Assembly: GCA_002684315.1 (NCBI GenBank)
Contig: NYVB01000030.1
Location: 8,452-14,318, forward strand
Direction: 5' to 3'
DNA: 5,867 bases
DNA from: Planctomycetaceae bacterium
GTDB taxonomy: Bacteria; Planctomycetota; Phycisphaerae; Phycisphaerales; SM1A02
The first letter of the stretch is position 1; each line of letters begins with the position of its first letter. The translations under genes and the position numbers were made by a program. A model generated the notes under the pieces. That model saw only the letters and a list, made by a program, of their open reading frames with translations, was not told where the DNA came from and did no database searches. Positions 1-5,735 of the stretch are shown piece by piece.

Positions 1-175
1 CTCTTCGATAGCTGTAACCGTTTCCAAAGCTGACGCTCAGATTGATTCTGTCGTAAAGACACGCGGCCTTCGAATACAGCTGTGCATCGCCCGAATCGGC
101 ACCACTCGGCCTCTTGCCGCTCTCGACCCGCTCGATTTCCTTTTCAATTTCCTCTGTCATCTGCTTTGATTCCAT
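1..175 (-). CDS. Partial divergent gene, UbiE/COQ5-like SAM methyltransferase N-terminus
   Basis: The minus strand is open from an ATG at 175 to the left edge of the window, giving 58 residues; the gene continues beyond position 1. The first part (residues 1-32) is charged and Glu/Lys-rich. Residues 36-58 read KAACLYDRINLSVSFGNGYS followed by YRR. This resembles the conserved start of UbiE/MenG/COQ5 C-methyltransferases, where a 'YD..N...SFG....WRR' segment precedes the SAM-binding Rossmann fold. The SAM-binding motif itself lies outside the window, so the family call is tentative. A second in-frame ATG at 160 is an equal start candidate; the codon just upstream of 175 is TGA, which limits the N-terminus. 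No strong Shine-Dalgarno is seen at either start. The gene is transcribed away from the polyketide operon across a 67-bp divergent region, so it probably belongs to the same cluster. It could methylate the aryl head of the product or serve quinone synthesis. Confidence 0.55.
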   Translation of the reverse strand, partial: MESKQMTEEIEKEIERVESGKRPSGADSGDAQLYSKAACLYDRINLSVSFGNGYSYRR

Positions 176-242
176 TCACCACTTCACGGGTTCAGGCGTT
201 CTTTCTGGCACCGTTGAATGGCACTGTGTACCATTTTAGGTC
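176..242. promoter_or_regulatory. Divergent intergenic region, presumed bidirectional promoter
   Basis: This 67-bp stretch separates the start of the minus-strand methyltransferase-like gene from the start of the acyl carrier protein gene. It should hold the promoters for both transcription units or be part of them. No convincing -35/-10 pair is visible on the plus strand. On the minus strand a TAAAAT (238 down to 233) resembles a -10 box but lacks a good -35 partner at the usual spacing. The call rests on position, not on clear promoter motifs. Confidence 0.4.
217..235. promoter_or_regulatory. Imperfect inverted repeat, candidate operator or leader hairpin
   Basis: The arms AATGGCAC (217-224) and GTACCATT (228-235) are complementary at seven of eight positions around a 3-nt TGT centre. 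The repeat ends 7 bp before the ATG of the acyl carrier protein gene and lies inside the divergent region. It could bind a dimeric regulator, or as RNA it could form a small hairpin just upstream of the weak AGG ribosome site at 238-240. A 19-bp imperfect palindrome can also occur by chance, so this is only a candidate. Confidence 0.3.
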
Positions 243-512
243 ATGTCAGAAACAACCGAAAACATGACCACCATCCACCGAATGAAGTCCCTCCTCAAGG
301 AGGAGCTGAAGCTCGATCCCGATGTGGTTCTGGCCGACGATGAGGCCCTGATCGGTGGTGATCATGACCTCGATTCCCTGGATGTCCTCCTGATCATCTC
401 CAGCGTGGAGAAAGAGTTCGGGATCAAGATCGCGAACGAGAAGATCGGAAAAGACGTCTTCCAGGATCTCTCCACTCTTGCGGCGTTCATAGACGACTGC
501 GTTGCGAGCTGA
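243..512 (+). CDS. Acyl carrier protein (type II polyketide/fatty acid type)
   Basis: This 89-residue acidic protein has the length and four-helix pattern of an acyl carrier protein. Its motif HDLDSLDVL places the phosphopantetheine attachment serine at residue 45 (codon 375-377), at the start of helix II. Hydrophobic positions in LLIISSVEKEFGIKI match helix II and the following loop. The holo-protein would carry the growing aryl-polyene chain as a thioester in the cytoplasm and hand it to the ketosynthase and dehydratase encoded downstream. The ATG at 243 has only a weak AGG two bases upstream. Methionines at residues 8 and 14 are alternative starts, but neither has a ribosome site. It is the first gene of the operon, and its stop overlaps the dehydratase start by 11 bp. 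A role in primary fatty acid synthesis is less likely given the neighbours. Confidence 0.9.
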   Translation: MSETTENMTTIHRMKSLLKEELKLDPDVVLADDEALIGGDHDLDSLDVLLIISSVEKEFGIKIANEKIGKDVFQDLSTLAAFIDDCVAS

Positions 513-930
513 CCATTTGATCGAGCAGCTTCCCCATAAGCCACCGTTCCTGTTTCTCACCGAGGTCCTCGAGGTCGAGATCGGAGTTCGTGCCGAAGCT
601 CGCTGGGACGTCATGGGCGACGAGGATTTTTTTCGTGGGCATTTTCCCGAAAGACCGATCGTTCCCGGAGTCCTGATCGCGGAATCCCTCGCGCAACTCT
701 CAGGCCTGGTCGTCTTTTCCGACCCGGCTGGTTCGGTCCGCCAGGCATCCCTGGCCCAGTTCGACGTGCGTTTCGAGAGCCAGGTCCGCCCGCCTGCCGG
801 TCTGCATCTCACTTCCACGCTGACTCGCTCTCTTGGCCCACTGCACCTCTTCGATGTCTGTGCATTCAATGACTCGGTCCGAGTGGCGCGTGGCAGCCTC
901 GCTCTTTCAGCGACCGAGGAATCCGAATAG
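502..930 (+). CDS. FabZ-like 3-hydroxyacyl-ACP dehydratase (hot-dog fold)
   Basis: The 142-residue product is close to the FabZ length. It begins with the family's LPHKPPFLF segment (residues 10-18). The active-site stretch GHFPERPIVPGVLIAESLAQ spans residues 46-65. The catalytic histidine (His47, codon 640-642) and the acidic partner on the central helix (Glu61) are both present, so the enzyme should be active. It would remove water from 3-hydroxyacyl-ACP to give a trans double bond; repeated use without enoyl reduction yields a conjugated polyene. An in-frame stop at 490-492 forces a start after that point. TTG 502 is preferred because it keeps the full N-terminal helix; TTG 517 is the alternative. 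The 11-bp overlap with the acyl carrier protein gene implies translational coupling. A related hot-dog thioesterase is less likely because of the GHFP...PG motif. Confidence 0.88.
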   Translation: MRADHLIEQLPHKPPFLFLTEVLEVEIGVRAEARWDVMGDEDFFRGHFPERPIVPGVLIAESLAQLSGLVVFSDPAGSVRQASLAQFDVRFESQVRPPAGLHLTSTLTRSLGPLHLFDVCAFNDSVRVARGSLALSATEESE

Positions 931-933
931 AGG
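929..933 (+). promoter_or_regulatory. Shine-Dalgarno AGAGG for the LolA-like gene
   Basis: AGAGG lies four bases before TTG 938 and overlaps the dehydratase stop codon (928-930). It is the best ribosome site near this gene's N-terminus and is the reason TTG 938 was chosen over the upstream GTG 890 and ATG 833. Confidence 0.5.
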
Positions 934-937
934 CTTC

Positions 938-1633
938 TTGACTGGACTTCTCTCATTCGTCTTCTCGGTGTTGATTCTGTGTTCCTCGGGACGACAGGAC
1001 GATACCGATCTCTCGAAGGCGTTGTCAGACATCGACTCGAAATCAAGCACGATCAACACGCTTCATGCGTCGTTTCGTCAGGTCAAGCATTCCGACATTC
1101 TGCGTCGGCCTCTCGTCTCAAGCGGCAGCGTGCGCATGTCCCGGGATCGTGTTCGTTGGGATACCCGTGCTCCCGGAGCTTCCGTTCTGGTGGCATCGAA
1201 GGACGACGTTCGGATCTACTACCCCGATCTTTCCGTTCTCGAGGTCTACACCCTTGGTGATCAACTGAGTCAGTTGGCGGGTTCCCCGGTCTTTCGACTC
1301 GCACGAATTCAACGCTTCTTCAAGATCAAGTCCGATCTTCGTCTCTCGGCACGGGGGCTTGTGCAGCTTGAACTGATCCCCCGCACCGAAGAGCTGACAA
1401 AGCATCTGAAATCGATCCGGCTCGGCGTTCATGTTCAGACCGGCATCGTGCGTGAGGTCGTCATGTTCAATGCCGATGACGAGAAGACCGAGATGTTCTT
1501 CGATGATGTTCGAACGAACGCGCCCATCGCGGCAGGTGAACTCGATATCGTCGCGCCCGAAGGTGTTCGAGTCGTCCGCCCGCTCGGCGATGAGGGGAGT
1601 CCGGGCGCCTCCGATCAAGAGGCCGGTCCGTGA
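938..1633 (+). CDS. LolA-like outer-membrane lipoprotein carrier protein
   Basis: With the TTG start at 938 the product has 231 residues, near LolA length. Residues 4-15 are strongly hydrophobic (LLSFVFSVLILC) and act as a signal sequence for export to the periplasm; no proper lipobox is seen. The mature part has the LolA pattern: a helix with 'INTLHASFRQV' (39-49), then beta strands with 'LVSSGSVRMSRDRVRWDT', followed by a strand-rich region. LolA proteins form an open hydrophobic half-barrel that shields acyl chains during transfer across the periplasm. LolA-like genes are common in aryl polyene clusters, where they are thought to help move the lipid-linked pigment. The signal peptide lacks a basic n-region with this start. 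GTG 890 would add RPRNPNR upstream and supply it, at the cost of a 41-bp overlap and no good ribosome site. Cargo is inferred. Confidence 0.75.
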   Translation: MTGLLSFVFSVLILCSSGRQDDTDLSKALSDIDSKSSTINTLHASFRQVKHSDILRRPLVSSGSVRMSRDRVRWDTRAPGASVLVASKDDVRIYYPDLSVLEVYTLGDQLSQLAGSPVFRLARIQRFFKIKSDLRLSARGLVQLELIPRTEELTKHLKSIRLGVHVQTGIVREVVMFNADDEKTEMFFDDVRTNAPIAAGELDIVAPEGVRVVRPLGDEGSPGASDQEAGP

Positions 1634-2565
1634 CCGAGTCGACCGAATCAACCAACGGGTTTCGCAAGCGACTGGCCGACCTCTTCGTTCAACACGGGCT
1701 GTTCTTCTTCGGGAGGCGCATTCCGTTTCTGATCAAGCTCATCAAACCATTTCTGGTCTGGGTGTCCTTCATCTTCTCGCGGTACCTGCGTCGGAATCTC
1801 GCGGCGAATGCCGCGTATCTTCTCGGCCCGGAGTCGACCGCTTCTGAAAGGGCGTCCTTCTCCCGCCGTGTGATCACCCGTCATTTCCAGTTTCTTCAGG
1901 ACTTCAATCGGATGCAGGATTGGGATCGGCAGGATTACCTGGGGCTCATCGATTCCGTTTCCGGGACCGAACACTATGACCAGGCGCGAGCGCATGGCCA
2001 GGGGCTGATCGTGGTCACCGCGCACATGGGATCCTACGAGGTCGGCCTGGCCGAGATCATGGATCATGAATCCGACGTTCACGTCGTCTACATGCCCAAT
2101 GATCAGGAACCCTTCGAACGACTCCGTTCGAAATTCCGTCGGCGTGTCGGGGCCGTTGAAAACGACGCATCTCAAGGACTCGGGCTCTGGTTCCAGCTTC
2201 GAGACGCGCTTGCCGGGAATGCCGTGGTCGTGATTCAGGGAGATCGTGTGATGCCGGGACAAAGCGGTCAACATGTTCCATTTTGTGGTGGCCAGCTTGA
2301 AATTCCCCTTGGTCCGGTCAAGTTGGCTGCAGCGTCCGGTGCCGCGATTCTTCCGATCTTCTGTCTGTATTCAGAACCACCTCGAGTTCGAATCGAGATC
2401 GGCGCGCCCATCATCGTCTCACCGGAGAAACGTCCATTCGATGAGGCGGCTCTGCATGCCTTGTCTGGTAGTATTGAACGCGTTGTGAGCCAGCATCCCG
2501 ATCAGTGGCTCGCCGCGCACAGTGCATTGATCCAGCCGGTTGATCAGCGGAGCCGTTCACTTTGA
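1630..2565 (+). CDS. LpxL/HtrB-family membrane acyltransferase
   Basis: The 311-residue product matches the length of lipid A late acyltransferases. A hydrophobic segment near residues 32-50 should anchor it in the inner membrane. Residues 127-137 read IVVTAHMGSYE and contain the family HX4E motif (His132, Glu137), the catalytic pair of this superfamily. A second conserved block, VVVIQGDRVMPGQSG and the following VPFCGG (about residues 204-223), matches the acyl-acceptor region of LpxL-like enzymes. It would move an acyl chain from ACP to a lipid or glycolipid on the cytoplasmic face of the inner membrane. In this operon the likely donor is the aryl-polyene ACP thioester. The GTG start overlaps the previous stop in a GTGA junction, and its own stop overlaps the next start in TTGA. 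A housekeeping lipid A acyltransferase is possible but less likely given the operon. Confidence 0.85.
   Translation: MTESTESTNGFRKRLADLFVQHGLFFFGRRIPFLIKLIKPFLVWVSFIFSRYLRRNLAANAAYLLGPESTASERASFSRRVITRHFQFLQDFNRMQDWDRQDYLGLIDSVSGTEHYDQARAHGQGLIVVTAHMGSYEVGLAEIMDHESDVHVVYMPNDQEPFERLRSKFRRRVGAVENDASQGLGLWFQLRDALAGNAVVVIQGDRVMPGQSGQHVPFCGGQLEIPLGPVKLAAASGAAILPIFCLYSEPPRVRIEIGAPIIVSPEKRPFDEAALHALSGSIERVVSQHPDQWLAAHSALIQPVDQRSRSL
2547..2552 (+). promoter_or_regulatory. Shine-Dalgarno GCGGAG for the ketosynthase gene
   Basis: GCGGAG lies nine bases before TTG 2562, inside the end of the acyltransferase gene. It supports the TTG start, which also places the canonical N-terminal strand (VITGAGLVSSIG) directly after the initiator. 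Confidence 0.45.
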
Positions 2566-4781
2566 GTTTTCAGGCCGTCATTACTGGTGCAGGACTCGTG
2601 TCATCCATTGGCCGAACTCGTCAGGAATGCTGGCAATCGGTTCTCGATGGTCGTTCGGGCATCCGGGAACTCTCCGCACTCGAGCAGGGGTTCGACCCCG
2701 CACCCATCGGAGGGGAGGCGGAACGTGAAACCGATGATGCCTCGGAGCTCCCACGTGAAGTCATCCGTCTTCGGACGGCGATGGACGAGGTGCTTGCCGA
2801 GATCGGCATGGGTTCACCCTATGTTCCCGATGTTCGTCATGGAATCATTCTCGGCACCACGCTTTCCGGCATGCGAAGCGGTGGGCGCTATCTCCGTTCG
2901 AAACGGCCCTCCGACATCCATGGATTTCTCGCGGGAAGCACCATGGATCACCTGCTCGGTCCCTATGGTTGGACCGGCCTGGCGATGACGACGTCTTCGG
3001 CCTGCAGCTCTGGTCTGGCAAGCATCTGTCTGGGCGTCTCACTGCTCGAGGCCGGCATGCTGGATCTCGTTCTCGTCGGGGGATACGACCCCATCAGCGA
3101 GTACGCCTATTCAGGATTCAATTCCCTTCGCCTGATCTCCGGAAGTCGTCCCAAGCCGTTCAGTTCTGATCGAGACGGGCTTCAGCTCGGGGAAAGCTAT
3201 GCCATTCTCGCGATCGAACGCCCGGAAGCCGCCCGCAATCGTGGAGCCGGGGTTCTTGCGCATGTCTCCGGTTTCGGTGAGACATCCGATTCATTTCATC
3301 TGACTCAGCCGCATCCCGAGGGTGACGGCGCCGCCCGTGCGATTCGCGCTGCCTTCGCGACATCCGGTCTCGCCCAGGATGACATCGGCCTGATCTCGGC
3401 CCATGCCACCGCGACTCCGAACAACGACGCCTCCGAATACGCCGCTTTGAAATCGGTGTTCGATCGACATCTCGGTCAGACCCCACTGGTGGCGTTCAAG
3501 AGCTATCTGGGTCACACCCTTGGTGGCGCCGGGGCGGCCGAACTGATCCTCACCGCAATGGCGATGCGAGAGGGATGTGTTCCCCGAACCCTGCACCTCG
3601 AACGCGAGGAGCTTGAATTCGACGACGTCGCGATCAATTGCGGTCCGCTCTTCGAAGCGAAGATCGAGCACACCTTGAGTGTGTCGCTTGGTTTCGGCGG
3701 CGCGAACAGTTGCGTCCTGCTCAGCGCCCCCGAGTTGGATGGCACGGACGTTGCGCAGCGGATCGTCGCCGCACCAAAGACTTCCAGAAATGTCGTGATC
3801 ACAGGTGTGGGCGTGGTCCTGCCGGGTGCGGTCGGCAATGAGGCCTATCTGCACCGACTGGAACATGATGTGCCGGCGGTCGGAGGTGCGATTCCGGAAT
3901 CCGAGCTTCACCCCCACATCGATTCGCGCAGAATTCGAAGGATGAGCATGTTCTCGAAGTTGGTGTTGGCTGCCACCACCCATGCGATGCGTTCCGCGGG
4001 AATCGACGACATTCAGTCCTTCTCGAAGACCTGTGGGTCAGTGCTGGGATCCTCGCATGGATCATCCGAGTATGCCGAGAAGTATTACTCGCAGGTCGTC
4101 GATGAGGGCATCGCAGCCGCCAACCCCGTGATGTTCGCAGAGGGTGTTCCCAACGTCGGCACCGCGCATCTCAGTCTGATGCTCGGTCTTCAGGGCTCCG
4201 CGCAGACGATCATCGGTTCTCGAACCTCAGGACTCGACGCCATCTCGCTCGCAGCACTGCGAATCAGAAATGGAGAATGGGATCGTGCGATCGCCGGCGG
4301 TGCGGACGAACTCAGCCCAACCGCCGAAAGACTCTACGGTCACACCGATCGAGGAATCGTCTCAGGTGCCGGTGGCATCATGTTCGTGCTTGAGTCCGAA
4401 GATTGTGCGCGTGATCGTGGGGCCACGGTGCTGGCTCGGGTCGGTGCCTCCGCCTTCGGCTACGATTCGAACGACGCCTCCTGCGATCATCAGGTCGATC
4501 TCATCGGGCGACAGATCGAGCTTCCGGACCGAGTCATCCCTTCTCTGGCGCTCAGTGCGGGGTGCGGGCGGGCGATCGATCGAGAGCGAGCCGATGATGA
4601 CGTAGAATCCCATTGCGTGACACCTCTGACCTCGCTTTCCGCCGCCTTGCTGGCAGGGGTGTTTCCCGGTGGTGGCACTCCGGTGTCGGCACGGGCCGGA
4701 ACCGGAGATTTCGCGGTCATTGCCAGCGACATGCACGGTTCCGTGAGCGGATTGATTCTTGAAGTGGTGAACCATGACTGA
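2562..4781 (+). CDS. Fused ketosynthase / chain-length-factor-like protein
   Basis: The 739-residue product carries two thiolase-fold ketosynthase units in one chain; a single KS is usually about 410. Unit 1 (about residues 3-390) starts with VITGAGLVSSIG and has the nucleophile in TTSSACSSGL (Cys148), HATATPNND (His281) and KSYLGHTLGGAG (Lys313, His318), ending in GFGGANSC. It should perform decarboxylative Claisen condensation. Unit 2 (about residues 410-737) restarts with VVITGVGVVLPG and keeps the fold pattern (GSVLGSSHG, AIAGGADE). At the cysteine position it has Arg554 (GSRTSGLDA), the first histidine is replaced by Gly667 (SAGCGRAID), and the second aligns with Pro688. Unit 2 is therefore catalytically dead and resembles a chain-length factor. 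Known aryl polyene systems use a separate KS plus CLF-like partner; here they are joined by a short linker near 390-409. The gene overlaps both neighbours. Confidence 0.88.
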   Translation: MSFQAVITGAGLVSSIGRTRQECWQSVLDGRSGIRELSALEQGFDPAPIGGEAERETDDASELPREVIRLRTAMDEVLAEIGMGSPYVPDVRHGIILGTTLSGMRSGGRYLRSKRPSDIHGFLAGSTMDHLLGPYGWTGLAMTTSSACSSGLASICLGVSLLEAGMLDLVLVGGYDPISEYAYSGFNSLRLISGSRPKPFSSDRDGLQLGESYAILAIERPEAARNRGAGVLAHVSGFGETSDSFHLTQPHPEGDGAARAIRAAFATSGLAQDDIGLISAHATATPNNDASEYAALKSVFDRHLGQTPLVAFKSYLGHTLGGAGAAELILTAMAMREGCVPRTLHLEREELEFDDVAINCGPLFEAKIEHTLSVSLGFGGANSCVLLSAPELDGTDVAQRIVAAPKTSRNVVITGVGVVLPGAVGNEAYLHRLEHDVPAVGGAIPESELHPHIDSRRIRRMSMFSKLVLAATTHAMRSAGIDDIQSFSKTCGSVLGSSHGSSEYAEKYYSQVVDEGIAAANPVMFAEGVPNVGTAHLSLMLGLQGSAQTIIGSRTSGLDAISLAALRIRNGEWDRAIAGGADELSPTAERLYGHTDRGIVSGAGGIMFVLESEDCARDRGATVLARVGASAFGYDSNDASCDHQVDLIGRQIELPDRVIPSLALSAGCGRAIDRERADDDVESHCVTPLTSLSAALLAGVFPGGGTPVSARAGTGDFAVIASDMHGSVSGLILEVVNHD

Positions 4782-5706
4782 GCTTGAACACGATCATCAG
4801 CAGCTGGACGTACCCGTCGATTTGATCGATGCGCCGAGCTGGGTCGGACGATTCGTCGACCATGACACCGCACCCTGGAGCGTGTTGTCGGACAACCTCG
4901 TCATGCGGTCCGTCGATTCAGGTCGATTCGCGCTCGTCTCCATGGTGGTGCCCGATGCCTCTCTGCTTTCGGCGCAGGCGTTCGTGGCGGCCGTCGATGA
5001 CGTCTATGAATCTCTGAGGGCTCACCTGACCGATCTCGCCTGCCCCTGCCCGATCAGAATGTGGAATTACGTCCCCGGCATTCTTGATCCGCTTGGTGGC
5101 GTCATGAGTCGGTATCACCTGTTCAACCAGGCCCGACATGATGTCTACTGTCGGTGGTACGGCTCGCCTGAAGGTTTCCGAAAACATGTGGTGACCGCGA
5201 CCTGCACGGGTCATGTGGGTGACGATTACATCTTCCATTGTCTCACCGCGCCGTCAGCGGGTCGTCCCGTGGAGAACCCTCGGCAGCTTGCGTCCTATCG
5301 ATACTCCAAACGATATGGTCCGAAGCCGCCCTGTTTCGCCCGAGCCACCAGCCTGCCCGTTCGTGATGACGGAACGTGTCAGGTCATGGTCGGTGGCACG
5401 GCCAGCGTGCGCGGCGAGGACAGTCGATATCGGAAGGACATCTCGCGGCAGCTCGATGAGACCCTCGACAACATGACATCCATTCTTGCTGCATCCTGTG
5501 TGTCCGATTCGGATCACGCACCAGCATCATTGCATGCGTATTCGGATATTCGCGTCTACTACAAGCACTCCTTCGATCGAATGGAGATCGAGTCCGTGGT
5601 GAGCAGGAATTTCCGCTCCGACGTCGCGGTCGAGTGGGTCCATGCACCGATCTGTCGAGATGAGCTTCTCGTCGAGATCGAAGGCCTGGCGGTCGTTCCC
5701 GAGTGA
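4774..5706 (+). CDS. Chorismatase, FkbO/Hyg5/XanB2 family
   Basis: The 310-residue product matches chorismatase length and carries the family's signature stretches in order: RMWNYVPGIL (95-104), RYHLFNQARHDVY (113-125), PRQLASYRYSKRYGPKPP (169-186) with FARA after it, GGTASVRGEDS (207-217), QLDETLDN (226-233) and ICRDELLVEIEG (293-304). Chorismatases cleave chorismate, releasing pyruvate. FkbO types give a dihydroxycyclohexadiene acid, Hyg5 types give 3-hydroxybenzoate, and XanB2 of Xanthomonas gives 3- and 4-hydroxybenzoate. The catalytic glutamate should be Glu301. Cys294, seven residues before it, has the same spacing as I recall for the cysteine and glutamate of Hyg5, which favours an aromatic product. 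The product would be the aryl starter for the upstream polyketide enzymes. ATG 4774 overlaps the ketosynthase stop by 8 bp and follows GGTGA (4766-4770). Confidence 0.88.
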   Translation: MTELEHDHQQLDVPVDLIDAPSWVGRFVDHDTAPWSVLSDNLVMRSVDSGRFALVSMVVPDASLLSAQAFVAAVDDVYESLRAHLTDLACPCPIRMWNYVPGILDPLGGVMSRYHLFNQARHDVYCRWYGSPEGFRKHVVTATCTGHVGDDYIFHCLTAPSAGRPVENPRQLASYRYSKRYGPKPPCFARATSLPVRDDGTCQVMVGGTASVRGEDSRYRKDISRQLDETLDNMTSILAASCVSDSDHAPASLHAYSDIRVYYKHSFDRMEIESVVSRNFRSDVAVEWVHAPICRDELLVEIEGLAVVPE

Positions 5707-5716
5707 TTCGTTCTTT

Positions 5717-5722
5717 GAGAGG
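5717..5722 (+). promoter_or_regulatory. Possible Shine-Dalgarno GAGAGG for the flavoprotein gene
   Basis: GAGAGG lies 13 bases before ATG 5736, a long but tolerable spacing, and 28 before ATG 5751, which is too far. A GTG at the ideal distance (5728) meets a stop after three codons and cannot be used. Confidence 0.35.
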
Positions 5723-5735
5723 TTCCCGTGCTTCG

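Noticed and set aside
82..267. Plus-strand 61-residue open frame across the divergent region
   Set aside because: It covers the opposite strand of the methyltransferase-like N-terminus and the promoter region, has a low-complexity His/Ser/Arg/Pro composition, and overlaps the better ACP start.
833..937. Upstream ATG 833 as start of the LolA-like gene
   Set aside because: It would overlap the dehydratase gene by 98 bp and place about 35 non-signal residues before the hydrophobic core; TTG 938 with AGAGG (or GTG 890) is more reasonable.
246..1046. Minus-strand 266-residue open frame opposite the ACP and dehydratase genes
   Set aside because: It is rich in Arg and Ser with no recognisable domain and lies opposite two genes with clear catalytic motifs, so it is an antisense shadow.
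1648..2274. Minus-strand 208-residue open frame opposite the acyltransferase gene
   Set aside because: The plus frame has the HX4E motif and coupled junctions; the minus frame shows no family features.
3291..3983. Minus-strand 230-residue open frame opposite the ketosynthase gene
   Set aside because: Composition is typical of antisense frames in GC-rich coding DNA, no motif is seen, and the plus strand encodes conserved ketosynthase residues throughout.
4571..4585. GATCGATCGA-type palindromic stretch in the ketosynthase gene
   Set aside because: GATC/TCGA-rich words recur all over this coding sequence through Asp, Ile, Arg and Ser codon choice; it is not a specific site.
5707..5735. Possible terminator between the chorismatase and flavoprotein genes
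   Set aside because: No stem-loop followed by a T-run is present in this 29-bp gap.
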